Part shown: one piece after another, positions 26,241 to 33,407 of the stretch | How the letters are laid out: each line of letters opens with the position of its first letter | How positions within the stretch are numbered: position 1 is the first letter of the stretch | NCBI RefSeq assembly: GCF_900169165.1 | Contig: NZ_FXYY01000013.1 | Location: forward strand, 30,775 to 94,774 | Reading direction: 5' to 3' | Origin: Brevibacterium linens ATCC 9172 | GTDB taxonomy: Bacteria; Actinomycetota; Actinomycetes; Actinomycetales; Brevibacteriaceae | DNA length: 64,000 nucleotides | The notes under the pieces: generated by a model | The model's database searches: none | The model's input: the letters and a program-made list of their open reading frames with translations, nothing else | Told to the model about the DNA's origin: nothing | Program-made: the position numbers and the translations under genes

Positions 26241-26256
26241 GTTTTTAGGGGGAGAA

Positions 26257-26859
26257 GTGCCGAAGGTCACCGAGGAGCACAAGGCCGCGATGCGTACCAG
26301 GATCCAGGATGCGGCTCTGACATGCTTTGCCCGCAAAGGATTCGCCGGTGCGTCGATGGCCGATATCGTCAAGGAGGCGGGGCTGTCGGCCGGAGCCGTC
26401 TATGTCTACTATGCGTCGAAGGCCGACCTGATGATCGACGTCGCCCGCCGGGTGATGGGGCCGCGCATGGCGGTGCTCGATGCAGCCACATCCGGTGGTG
26501 AGGTGACGGCTCCTGCGGAGGTGTTCGTCGAGATCATCGATTCACTGCTCATCGACAACCCGTTCTCACCGGTGATGGTTCAGGTGTGGGGTGAGTCCTC
26601 CTACGACATGGAGTTCGCGAATTTCGCCAGGGGTACCTTCGAAACGCTCATCGCAGAGTTCACCGACTACCTCGCTCTCTACCTGCAGGACCAACGGGGA
26701 GTGGATGCAGAGACCGCGCGGGCTCGGGCCGCGGTTCTGGTGCCCGGCCTGCTGGCCATGATCCAGGGCGCAGTCGTCCAGTCGACCGTCTTCGGCGAAC
26801 CCTCCAGAGTGCGAGTCCGTGCCGGAATCGAAGCCGTGCTCTCCAGCATCGAGTTCTGA
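26257..26859 (+). CDS. TetR/AcrR-family repressor
   Basis: 200 aa from GTG 26257 with an AGGGGGAG site. The N-terminal helix-turn-helix reads FARKGFAGASMADIVKEAGL and AGAVYVYYASKADLM. The C-terminal ligand domain is all-helical. It is divergent from the interrupted export permease, a classic local repressor and efflux layout, and two palindromes with related half-sites lie between. With the transporter broken by a stop codon, the regulator may now control a non-functional target or others elsewhere. Confidence 0.9.
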   Translation: MPKVTEEHKAAMRTRIQDAALTCFARKGFAGASMADIVKEAGLSAGAVYVYYASKADLMIDVARRVMGPRMAVLDAATSGGEVTAPAEVFVEIIDSLLIDNPFSPVMVQVWGESSYDMEFANFARGTFETLIAEFTDYLALYLQDQRGVDAETARARAAVLVPGLLAMIQGAVVQSTVFGEPSRVRVRAGIEAVLSSIEF

Positions 26860-26890
26860 GTCAGCGTCGACTTCTTCGTTCCTCCGCTGC

Positions 26891-27637
26891 TCAGACGGAG
26901 TCGCCGTCGTCATCGACCGAATGGACGCGGTCTTCGCGCATGCTCACCGTTTCGACTCCGTTCAGCTCCATGAGCGGGGCCACAAGCAGGTGCAGGGGTC
27001 GTTTTCCGTCGAATCTCACGTCGACCTGGACCATCCGCGTCCCGTCGGCGGACTCGAACCGCCGCGAATCGACGATGGTGTTCTTGAATCCCATTTGGCC
27101 GGCGAGGGCGAGGATCTCGCGGAGGACTCCCGCTCCGTCGCGGTAGGACACCCGCAGCAGTTTGCGGTGGTCGCTGTTGGGGATCTTGCGGATCAGGGGA
27201 GCGATGACGAAGAGCGTGAACAGGTGGAGGGCAGTGAGCATCGTCGCCAAGAGCAGCATCCCGGCGCCGCAGGCCATACCGACGGCGGCCGTGACCCAGA
27301 TCGTCGCGGCAGTGGTGAGACCGCGGACCATGTTGCGTCCCTTGAAGATCACTCCGGCGCCGAGGAAGCCGATGCCGGAGACGATCTGCGCGGAGATCCG
27401 TGAAGGATCGAGCCGGACGTCGTTGTCGAGCACGCCTTCGAACCCATAGGCGGAGGTCAGCGTGAAGGCGCAGGTGCCGATGCCGACGAGCACGTGGGTG
27501 CGGTAGCCGGCAGCCTTCTGCCTGAACTGTCGTTCGAAGCCGATGAATGAGCACAGGACGAAGCTGGCCAGCAGCAGACCGGCCTGGAGCAGTCCTGCGC
27601 TGCCCAGGATGTTCTCAAACGACGAGGAGTTGACCAT
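26891..27637 (-). CDS. MgtC/SapB family membrane protein
   Basis: 248 aa. The MgtC core has four to five N-terminal helices with the conserved segments GFERQFRQKAAGYRTHVLVG, SGIGFLGAGVIFKG and GLTTAATIWVTAAVGMACG. The cytoplasmic C-terminal domain (about residues 165-235) is ACT-like. MgtC proteins aid survival under low magnesium or inside host cells and modulate ATP synthase or membrane potential. In non-pathogens their role is less clear. ATG 27637 is chosen over GTG 27643. A 62-bp palindromic repeat lies between it and the upstream DsbA-like gene. Confidence 0.9.
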   Translation of the reverse strand: MVNSSSFENILGSAGLLQAGLLLASFVLCSFIGFERQFRQKAAGYRTHVLVGIGTCAFTLTSAYGFEGVLDNDVRLDPSRISAQIVSGIGFLGAGVIFKGRNMVRGLTTAATIWVTAAVGMACGAGMLLLATMLTALHLFTLFVIAPLIRKIPNSDHRKLLRVSYRDGAGVLREILALAGQMGFKNTIVDSRRFESADGTRMVQVDVRFDGKRPLHLLVAPLMELNGVETVSMREDRVHSVDDDGDSV

Positions 27638-27671
27638 AGTCACTTCACCATAGCCCCACCCAACCCCCTAG

Positions 27672-27733
27672 TTGCTACCTGACGGCGGCCCAGCAACCTC
27701 GCGCGAGGTTGCTGGGCCGCCGTCAGGTAGCAA
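27672..27733. repeat. 62-bp perfect palindromic intergenic repeat, copy 1
   Basis: Two 31-bp arms are exact reverse complements with no loop. The left arm starts TTGCTACCTGACGGCGGCCC. It lies 16 bp past the stop of the DsbA-like gene and 35 bp before the MgtC start. A second copy at 40562-40623 is identical at 60 of 62 positions. It could act as a strong hairpin terminator, though no T run follows on the gene strand, or be a REP/MITE-like mobile palindrome. Confidence 0.9.
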
Positions 27734-27749
27734 TAAGGGAGGGGGGCTT

Positions 27750-28484
27750 TTAGTGGCAGCCGTCCGGGCCGCAGACTGCGCCCTCGGTGAGTTCATCTGC
27801 CTTGTCTTTGTCGGCTGACTGCGGAGGGCCGGCGAGCACCGTGAGCTTCTGGCCCTCAACCCATGCCGTCTCGAGGGCCTGGGTGAAGACGTCGGCCGAC
27901 TGCGCCCCGGAGATGCCGTACTTGCGGTCGATGACGAAGAACGGGACGCCGTTGGCGCCGAGCGAGCGTGCCTCGCTGATATCGGACCGCACCTCCTCGG
28001 AGTACTCATCGGTTGCGAGGACGCGACGGACTTCGTCGGAATCGAGGCCGATCTCACGCCCCACCTCGGCGAGATAATCGATGTCACCGATGTCGCGCCC
28101 CTTCTCGAAGTGCCCCGACAGCAGCGCTTCCTTGGCCTGTGACATGAGCCCGTGAGTCTTGGCGAAGTGGAGGAAGCGATGGGCGGTGAAGCTGTTGGCC
28201 ACGACGATCGAATCGAAGTCGTAGTTCAGACCGACTGCGGCGGCCTGCTGCGTGACATGGTCGAACATCTGCCGCACCTGAGCGGCGGGCATGCCCTTCA
28301 TCTGGCTGAGGTATTCGGTCTCGGTGCCGTCAAAGTGATCGGGCAGGCTCGGGTCCAGCTGGAAGCTGCGCCACTGGACGTCGACATCGTCCTTGTGGGC
28401 AAACGTACCGAGGGCATCCTCGAAGCGACGTTTTCCGATATAGCACCAGGGGCAGGCGATGTCCGACCAGATCTCAATCTTCAT
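27750..28484 (-). CDS. DsbA-family (FrnE-like) thiol oxidoreductase
   Basis: 244 aa from ATG 28484. A thioredoxin fold with the active-site CPWC at residues 11-14, directly after the first beta strand (KIEIWSDIACPWC), then a helical insertion and GVPFFVIDRKYGISGAQ with the cis-proline (VP). The C-terminal tail ends with a conserved GAVCGPDGCH, as in many FrnE/2-hydroxychromene isomerase-like proteins. There is no signal peptide, so it is cytoplasmic and probably handles oxidative stress or disulfide isomerisation. It stands downstream of the SOS-controlled radical SAM gene on the same strand, 43 bp away, and could be cotranscribed. Confidence 0.9.
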   Translation of the reverse strand: MKIEIWSDIACPWCYIGKRRFEDALGTFAHKDDVDVQWRSFQLDPSLPDHFDGTETEYLSQMKGMPAAQVRQMFDHVTQQAAAVGLNYDFDSIVVANSFTAHRFLHFAKTHGLMSQAKEALLSGHFEKGRDIGDIDYLAEVGREIGLDSDEVRRVLATDEYSEEVRSDISEARSLGANGVPFFVIDRKYGISGAQSADVFTQALETAWVEGQKLTVLAGPPQSADKDKADELTEGAVCGPDGCH

Positions 28485-28527
28485 ATCAATGCCAACCGGG
28501 CCCGACGCGCGGATATTCCGGTCCGAT

Positions 28528-29604
28528 TCAGAACAGTGCCTGCTGCGCTGGGGCGGCGAACTGCTGGGCCGGTGCCGTCTGCAGGCTTGGCTGCCGCGGG
28601 GTTCGGTTCGATTCCCTGCGTCCGCGCATCCGGGAAGTCGCCGGATAGTCGTCATCGCTGCGGCCTCGCAATCCGAAGCGGTCGATGAGCGGGTTGATGC
28701 GCTCACCGAGCCACCGTCGATACTCCTTCGACGCGTAGGAGGACCGGGCATACATCGTGCGGTAGCGGGGGAGGAGCTCGGGGTGTTCGCGTTCGAGCCA
28801 CTCGAAGAACCACTCGCGGGCGCCGGGGCGCAGGTGCAGCGCTCCGTAGACGACTCGTGCGGCACCCGCGTCCTTGATCGCTCGGAGTGCGGATTCGAGG
28901 TGGTCGCGGGAGTCGGTGAGCTTCGGCATGATCGGCATCATGAAGACGGTGACGTCGAACCCGAGCTCGGCGGCCGCGCGTACGGTGGCCAGTCGGGCCT
29001 TCGTCGTCGGCGTGCCGGGCTCGATGCTCTGCTGCAGGGCGTCGTCGTGGACGGCGATCGACGTGCTGATTTCCACCGGAGCGTCTTCGGCGACGCGGGC
29101 CAGCAGCGGCAGATCGCGGCGCAGCAGCGTGCCCTTGGTCAGAATCGACATCGGTGTCGACTGCTCGGCCAGGGCAGTGATGATTCCCGGCATCAGGCAG
29201 TAGCGGCCTTCGGCCCGCTGATAGGGGTCGGTGTTCGTGCCCAGGGCGACATGGTCACGCGCCCACTTCGGGCGTATCAGTTCGGCGGCGAGGACTTCGG
29301 CGACATTGACCTTGACGACGACCTGGCGATCGAAGTCGGTCCCGGAGTCGAGATCGAGGTAGCGGTGGGTGTTCCTTGCGAAGCAGTACACGCAGGCTTG
29401 CGAGCAGCCGCGGTAGGGGTTGACCGTCCAGGAAAACGGCATCGAACTGGACCGCGGGACGTTGTTGAGAGCGGACTTCGCCAGTACCTCGTGGAAGGTG
29501 ATTCCTGAGAATTCCGGCGTCTGCACCGACCGGATCAGTCCCTTCGTTCCGAAGAGGACCGGGGAGCCCGAGCCGGTGTCGTCACTCGTTTCGTTCCACC
29601 GCAT
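28528..29604 (-). CDS. Rv2578c-family radical SAM protein (spore photoproduct lyase-like)
   Basis: 358 aa. The radical SAM cluster motif is CSQACVYC (Cys67, Cys71, Cys74, CX3CX2C), preceded by SWTVNPYRGC. The following barrel contains ALGTNTDPYQRAEG and MSILTKGTLLRRD, typical of Rv2578c-type and SplB-like proteins. These are thought to act on damaged DNA or nucleotides. The C-terminal 40 residues are Arg/Pro/Gln-rich. A near-ideal LexA box (29611-29630) ends 7 bp upstream of the start, so it is probably DNA-damage inducible. Mycobacterial Rv2578c is reported as part of the LexA regulon. Exact substrate unproven. Confidence 0.88.
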   Translation of the reverse strand: MRWNETSDDTGSGSPVLFGTKGLIRSVQTPEFSGITFHEVLAKSALNNVPRSSSMPFSWTVNPYRGCSQACVYCFARNTHRYLDLDSGTDFDRQVVVKVNVAEVLAAELIRPKWARDHVALGTNTDPYQRAEGRYCLMPGIITALAEQSTPMSILTKGTLLRRDLPLLARVAEDAPVEISTSIAVHDDALQQSIEPGTPTTKARLATVRAAAELGFDVTVFMMPIMPKLTDSRDHLESALRAIKDAGAARVVYGALHLRPGAREWFFEWLEREHPELLPRYRTMYARSSYASKEYRRWLGERINPLIDRFGLRGRSDDDYPATSRMRGRRESNRTPRQPSLQTAPAQQFAAPAQQALF

Positions 29605-29610
29605 GACTTC

Positions 29611-29630
29611 ATTCGAACATGAGTTCGAAT
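29611..29630. promoter_or_regulatory. LexA (SOS) box
   Basis: Arms ATTCGAAC and GTTCGAAT flank an ATGA centre, matching the actinobacterial and Bacillus LexA consensus CGAAC-N4-GTTCG perfectly. It sits directly upstream of the radical SAM gene start at 29604. Confidence 0.8.
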
Positions 29631-29665
29631 CGGAGTCAAGGGTGGGGCGCCGTGATCAGCCAGGC

Positions 29666-30196
29666 TCAGGAGACGCGCAGACCCTTGAACTCGCTGCGGT
29701 GGAAGACCAGCGCCTCGGGTCCGTCGTCGTTGCGGGTGCCGAGGATCTCGAGCAGGGCCACGGTATGATCGCCGGCTGCGACCTCCTCGTAGAGCCGGGT
29801 CCAGAGGAATGCGGAGCTGCCGGGAATCGTCAGCCCGCCTCCGGCCGTGACCTCGGGGCTGACGCCGGTGAAGCGTCGACTGCGGTCCTTCGACGCCAGC
29901 TGCCGGGCCAGGTGCTCCTGGTCGGAGCCGAGGAGGGAGATCCCGAGCTCAGGTGCCCGGCGCAGGGTGGGCCAGGTGGTCGACGAGTTCTGGACCGCGA
30001 CGCTGACCAACGGCGGGTCGAGGGAGACGCCGACGGTGAGCGTGGAGGCGACGAGGCCGAGGGGTGCCGCATCGACCTCGGCCCCGATGAAGGCAACGCC
30101 CTGAGGGAAGTGGGAGAAGGTCTCGCGGAGGGTCTCAGGTGTTGCGGGGGTCACCGGTGCCGGTGATTGTGTGGTGGGGTCTGCCAAGAGCGTCAT
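29666..30196 (-). CDS. Flavin reductase-like domain protein
   Basis: 176 aa from ATG 30196. The flavin reductase fold includes FSHFPQGVAFIGAEV, a substrate loop GLVASTLTVGVSLDPPLVSVAVQNSS split across two strands, GISLLGSDQEHLARQLASKD and the C-terminal HRSEFKGL. It reduces FMN with NAD(P)H and passes it to a partner monooxygenase. The partner is most likely the NtaA/DszA-type enzyme at 31882-33261, divergent across a 294-bp promoter region and an MFS gene. It lies just upstream of, but not in an operon with, the SOS-box gene. Confidence 0.87.
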   Translation of the reverse strand: MTLLADPTTQSPAPVTPATPETLRETFSHFPQGVAFIGAEVDAAPLGLVASTLTVGVSLDPPLVSVAVQNSSTTWPTLRRAPELGISLLGSDQEHLARQLASKDRSRRFTGVSPEVTAGGGLTIPGSSAFLWTRLYEEVAAGDHTVALLEILGTRNDDGPEALVFHRSEFKGLRVS

Positions 30197-30335
30197 TCCT
30201 TCACCTCTGTCTTCGTGTGGTCGTCGGAGTCTCGGGCGCCTGCTGATCTGTTGAGCAGACAAGGTCGACGAGGTCGTCTGCGAGTGCCTATGAAGTCGAT
30301 CATTGCAAATCGGAACCGTTTCCATCGTGGCCAAG

Positions 30336-30358
30336 GTCATACGAAGACGACTTATGAC
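30336..30358. promoter_or_regulatory. Inverted repeat in the flavin reductase/MFS divergent promoter
   Basis: GTCATA (30336-30341) and TATGAC (30353-30358) form 6-bp arms 11 bp apart in the 294-bp region between the divergent flavin reductase and MFS genes. No regulator gene is adjacent, so the binding protein is unknown. Confidence 0.35.
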
Positions 30359-30490
30359 CACATATGAAGCTGAGCGTCGGGACGTGACACTAAAGTGCAG
30401 GTGCCTGCGAGGTCCGGGCATAGATTGCTCAGCGAAACACGGACTCGCCTGGCAGCGAGCCGACCGAACCCCGCCGCAGAGGAGCATCAC

Positions 30491-31822
30491 ATGACGCAGA
30501 CGTCGGTCACCGCACCGAGAACCCAGGACCCACCGCAGCGGCTCTTGTCGGGGAAGAAGCGGGTGCTGGCTTCGGCCTTCGCCGGAACGACGATCGAGTG
30601 GTACGACTTCTACCTCTACGGCACCGCCGCGGCCCTGATCTTCAATGTCCAGTTCTTCCCCAGCCACAGTGAGCTGGGCAGCAGTCTCGCCGCCTTCGCC
30701 AGCCTCGCCGTCGGCTTCTTCGCCCGACCACTGGGCGGCATCATCGCCGGCCATCTCGGCGACCGGGTGGGCAGAAAGGCTCTTCTCGTCGTCTCCCTGC
30801 TGTCCATGGGAATCGCGTCGACGCTCATCGGACTCGTCCCGAACTTCAGTGCGATCGGCTGGTGGGCAGCTGCTGCCCTCGTCGTCCTGCGCATCGTGCA
30901 GGGACTCTCGGCCGGAGCGGAATGGGGCGGCTCGGCACTGCTCTCGGTCGAACACGCACCGGCGAGCAAGCGCGGACTGTTCGGCTCCTTCACCCAGATC
31001 GGCTCGGCTGCGGGAATGCTCTTGGCCACCGGCGCCTTCTTCGCCGTCCAGAGCCTGCTCACCGACGAACAGTTCGAAGCCTTCGGCTGGCGCATCCCCT
31101 TCCTCGCCTCCGCTCTGCTCGTCGCGCTGGGACTCTGGATCCGCCTCGGCGTCTCCGATGCTCCGGAATTCCAGGAGCTCAAAGCCTCCGGCGATGTCGC
31201 CAAGGCGCCGCTGCGCGACGTGCTGACCAAACACCCACGGGTCCTCCTCGCCACCATCGGACTCCGCCTGGCGCAGAACAGCGTCTTCTACCTCATCACC
31301 GTCTACATGCTCAGCTACCTGTCGGAGAACCGCGGCGACTCGACCTCGGGTGTCACGGCCGTCATGATCGCCTCGGCGATCGGACTGTTCACCGGGCCTC
31401 TCTGGGGGTGGGTCTCGGACAAGGTCGGTCGCAAACGCGTGAGCATCGGCGGCATCATCGGCGTCGCCGTCTTCGGCTGGATCTTCCTCGCCTTCCTCGA
31501 CTCGGGCCCCTTGGCATTCCTGCCCATCATCGTCATCCTCGGCATGAACCTCGCCCACGATGCGATCTACGGCCCGCAGGCCGCGTGGTTCGCCGAACAG
31601 TTCCCCATCGAGGTCCGCTACTCGGGCGTGAATATGGGCTACCAGCTGGGCACCGTCATCGGCGGCGGAATCATGCCGATGGTTGCAGCCCTGCTCTACG
31701 TCGCCGGAGGGCACTCGCCCTGGCTCATCTGCGGTTACCTCACCCTGCTGTGCGTCCTCTCGCTCATCGCCGCCATCGGCGCAAAGGACCCTGCCCGAGA
31801 GCTCGCACGCACCGCGGACTGA
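30491..31822 (+). CDS. MFS transporter, metabolite:H+ symporter (MHS) family
   Basis: 443 aa from ATG 30491, with a GAGGAG site. The start AFAGTTIEWYDFYLYGTAAAL is diagnostic for MHS transporters (ShiA, ProP, KgtP types). GHLGDRVGRK and the later DKVGRKRVSIGG are the paired MFS loops. It imports an organic acid, betaine-like or aromatic compound. It is followed after 59 bp by an FMN-dependent monooxygenase on the same strand and is divergent from the flavin reductase, so it most likely brings in the monooxygenase substrate. Confidence 0.9.
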   Translation: MTQTSVTAPRTQDPPQRLLSGKKRVLASAFAGTTIEWYDFYLYGTAAALIFNVQFFPSHSELGSSLAAFASLAVGFFARPLGGIIAGHLGDRVGRKALLVVSLLSMGIASTLIGLVPNFSAIGWWAAAALVVLRIVQGLSAGAEWGGSALLSVEHAPASKRGLFGSFTQIGSAAGMLLATGAFFAVQSLLTDEQFEAFGWRIPFLASALLVALGLWIRLGVSDAPEFQELKASGDVAKAPLRDVLTKHPRVLLATIGLRLAQNSVFYLITVYMLSYLSENRGDSTSGVTAVMIASAIGLFTGPLWGWVSDKVGRKRVSIGGIIGVAVFGWIFLAFLDSGPLAFLPIIVILGMNLAHDAIYGPQAAWFAEQFPIEVRYSGVNMGYQLGTVIGGGIMPMVAALLYVAGGHSPWLICGYLTLLCVLSLIAAIGAKDPARELARTAD

Positions 31823-31881
31823 ACGCGCCCGCCGCTTCGTCGGCCCCACGCTCATCGCACCACCACGATTAGGAGACACCC

Positions 31882-33261
31882 ATGACGAAACCGATCCTGC
31901 TCAACGCCTTCGACATGATGACCCCGGTCCATCAGTCGCCCGGACTGTGGCGCCACCCGGAATCACGGGTCGACGAGTTCACTCAGCTGTCCTTCTGGAC
32001 CGACCTGGCCAAGACCCTCGAAGACGGAGGATTCTCCTCGCTCTTCCTCGCCGACATCCTCGGCGTCTACGACGTGTACGGCGGCAACGCCGACGTCACG
32101 AACCGCGGGGGAGTGCAGCTCCCGCTGCTCGACCCCCTCGTCGCAGTCCCGGCCATGGCCGCGGCCACGAAGACGCTGGGATTCGGCGTGACCGCCTCGG
32201 TGACCTACGAGAAGCCCTACCTGCTCGCCCGCACCCTGACCACCCTCGACCACTTCACCAACGGTCGAGTCGCCTGGAACATCGTCACCAGCTATGTCGA
32301 CTCCGCCGCCCGCAACCTCGGGCTCAAGGGCCAGATCCCGCACGATGAGCGCTACGACCGGGCCGACGAGTTCATGGAGGTCATGTACAAGCTGTTCGAG
32401 GGCTCGATCACCCCGGACGCGCTCAAAGCCGATGCCGACGCCAACGTCTTCGTCGACCCGAATGAGGTGCGCGACATCGACCACGATGGCAAGTTCTTCA
32501 CCGTTCCCGGTCAGGCGCTCGCCGTCCCCGGACCGCAGGGCACCCCACTGCTCTTCCAGGCCGGCGCATCCAAGCGCGGACAGGAATTCGCCCTCGACCA
32601 CGCCGAGGCGATCTTCTTCTCCGGGCCGACACCGGAGATCCTGCGCAGCTGGGTCGACAAGGTCCGCGACGGACTCGAAGAGCGCGGACGCGCCCGCGAC
32701 GCTGTGAAGATCTTCGCGCTGGCCACCGTCATCGTCGACAACACGGACGACGCCGCCGAGGCGCGACTTGCCGACTATCGTCGCTACGTCGACACCGAAT
32801 CCGCACTCTCCCTGTTCGGCGGATGGACCGGCGTCGACCTGTCCGGGGCCTCACCCGATGACACTCTCGAATACGTGTCGACCAACGCCAACCAGTCCGC
32901 ACTCGCCTCCTTCACCACCATGGCCGGGGGCAAGCCGTGGACGATCCGGGACCTCGCGGAGTTCGTCGCCCTCGGCGGACGCGGGCCGGTCATCACCGGA
33001 TCGCCGGAGACCATCGTCGTCGAATTCCAGCGGTGGATGGATGAAGCAGATATCGACGGATTCAACATCGCCGCGGCCGTGCGCCCGGCCGATGCCGAAC
33101 GCTTCACGAAGTACGTCTCGCCGGAGCTGCGCCGCCGCGGACTCCTGCCCGAACCGGTCGCCGGTGCCACCGTGCGCGAACAGCTCACCGGAGGCGGACC
33201 CCGTCTGGCCGAGGACCACACGGGTGCCAGGTACCGCCTCGGCGAGGGTGCTCGCGTGTGA
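31882..33261 (+). CDS. FMN-dependent monooxygenase, NtaA/SnaA/DszA type (LLM class)
   Basis: 459 aa, matching the NtaA/SnaA/SoxA(DszA) family. The TIM-barrel bacterial-luciferase-like fold shows ILLNAFDMMTPVHQSPGLW, LDPLVAVPAMAAATKTLGFG, NIVTSYVDSAARNLG and LLFQAGASKRGQEFA, where the last binds FMN phosphate. These enzymes use reduced FMN from a separate reductase to attack C-N or C-S bonds in chelators, sulfones, sulfonates or pristinamycin precursors. The flavin reductase at 29666-30196 and the flanking transporters form a compact uptake and oxidation cluster. Substrate cannot be read from sequence. Confidence 0.9.
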   Translation: MTKPILLNAFDMMTPVHQSPGLWRHPESRVDEFTQLSFWTDLAKTLEDGGFSSLFLADILGVYDVYGGNADVTNRGGVQLPLLDPLVAVPAMAAATKTLGFGVTASVTYEKPYLLARTLTTLDHFTNGRVAWNIVTSYVDSAARNLGLKGQIPHDERYDRADEFMEVMYKLFEGSITPDALKADADANVFVDPNEVRDIDHDGKFFTVPGQALAVPGPQGTPLLFQAGASKRGQEFALDHAEAIFFSGPTPEILRSWVDKVRDGLEERGRARDAVKIFALATVIVDNTDDAAEARLADYRRYVDTESALSLFGGWTGVDLSGASPDDTLEYVSTNANQSALASFTTMAGGKPWTIRDLAEFVALGGRGPVITGSPETIVVEFQRWMDEADIDGFNIAAAVRPADAERFTKYVSPELRRRGLLPEPVAGATVREQLTGGGPRLAEDHTGARYRLGEGARV

Positions 33262-33284
33262 TCGAACACGAACTGACTCACCGG

Positions 33285-33319
33285 GAACGGCCGTGGACCA
33301 TTCTGGTCTGCGGCCGTTC
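33285..33319 (+). terminator. Rho-independent-like hairpin after the monooxygenase
   Basis: GAACGGCCG and CGGCCGTTC form a 9-bp stem, with an inner GACC/GGTC stem and ATTCT loop, 24 bp after the monooxygenase stop. No clear T run follows. Confidence 0.5.
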
Positions 33320-33407
33320 GTCGGTCCGGTGACCGAGGACTCAGTCGGTGACGAAGTATGACAACGGGCGCCGGCGATCAGCCGCGGGAGTCGGATACTT
33401 ATCGACT

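Noticed and set aside
29666..31879. A 737-codon minus-strand open frame spanning the MHS transporter
   Set aside because: Only its last 176 residues match a family (flavin reductase). The rest is the antisense of the MFS gene and has a Gly/Asp/Arg composition typical of antisense GC-rich frames, so the start was set at ATG 30196.
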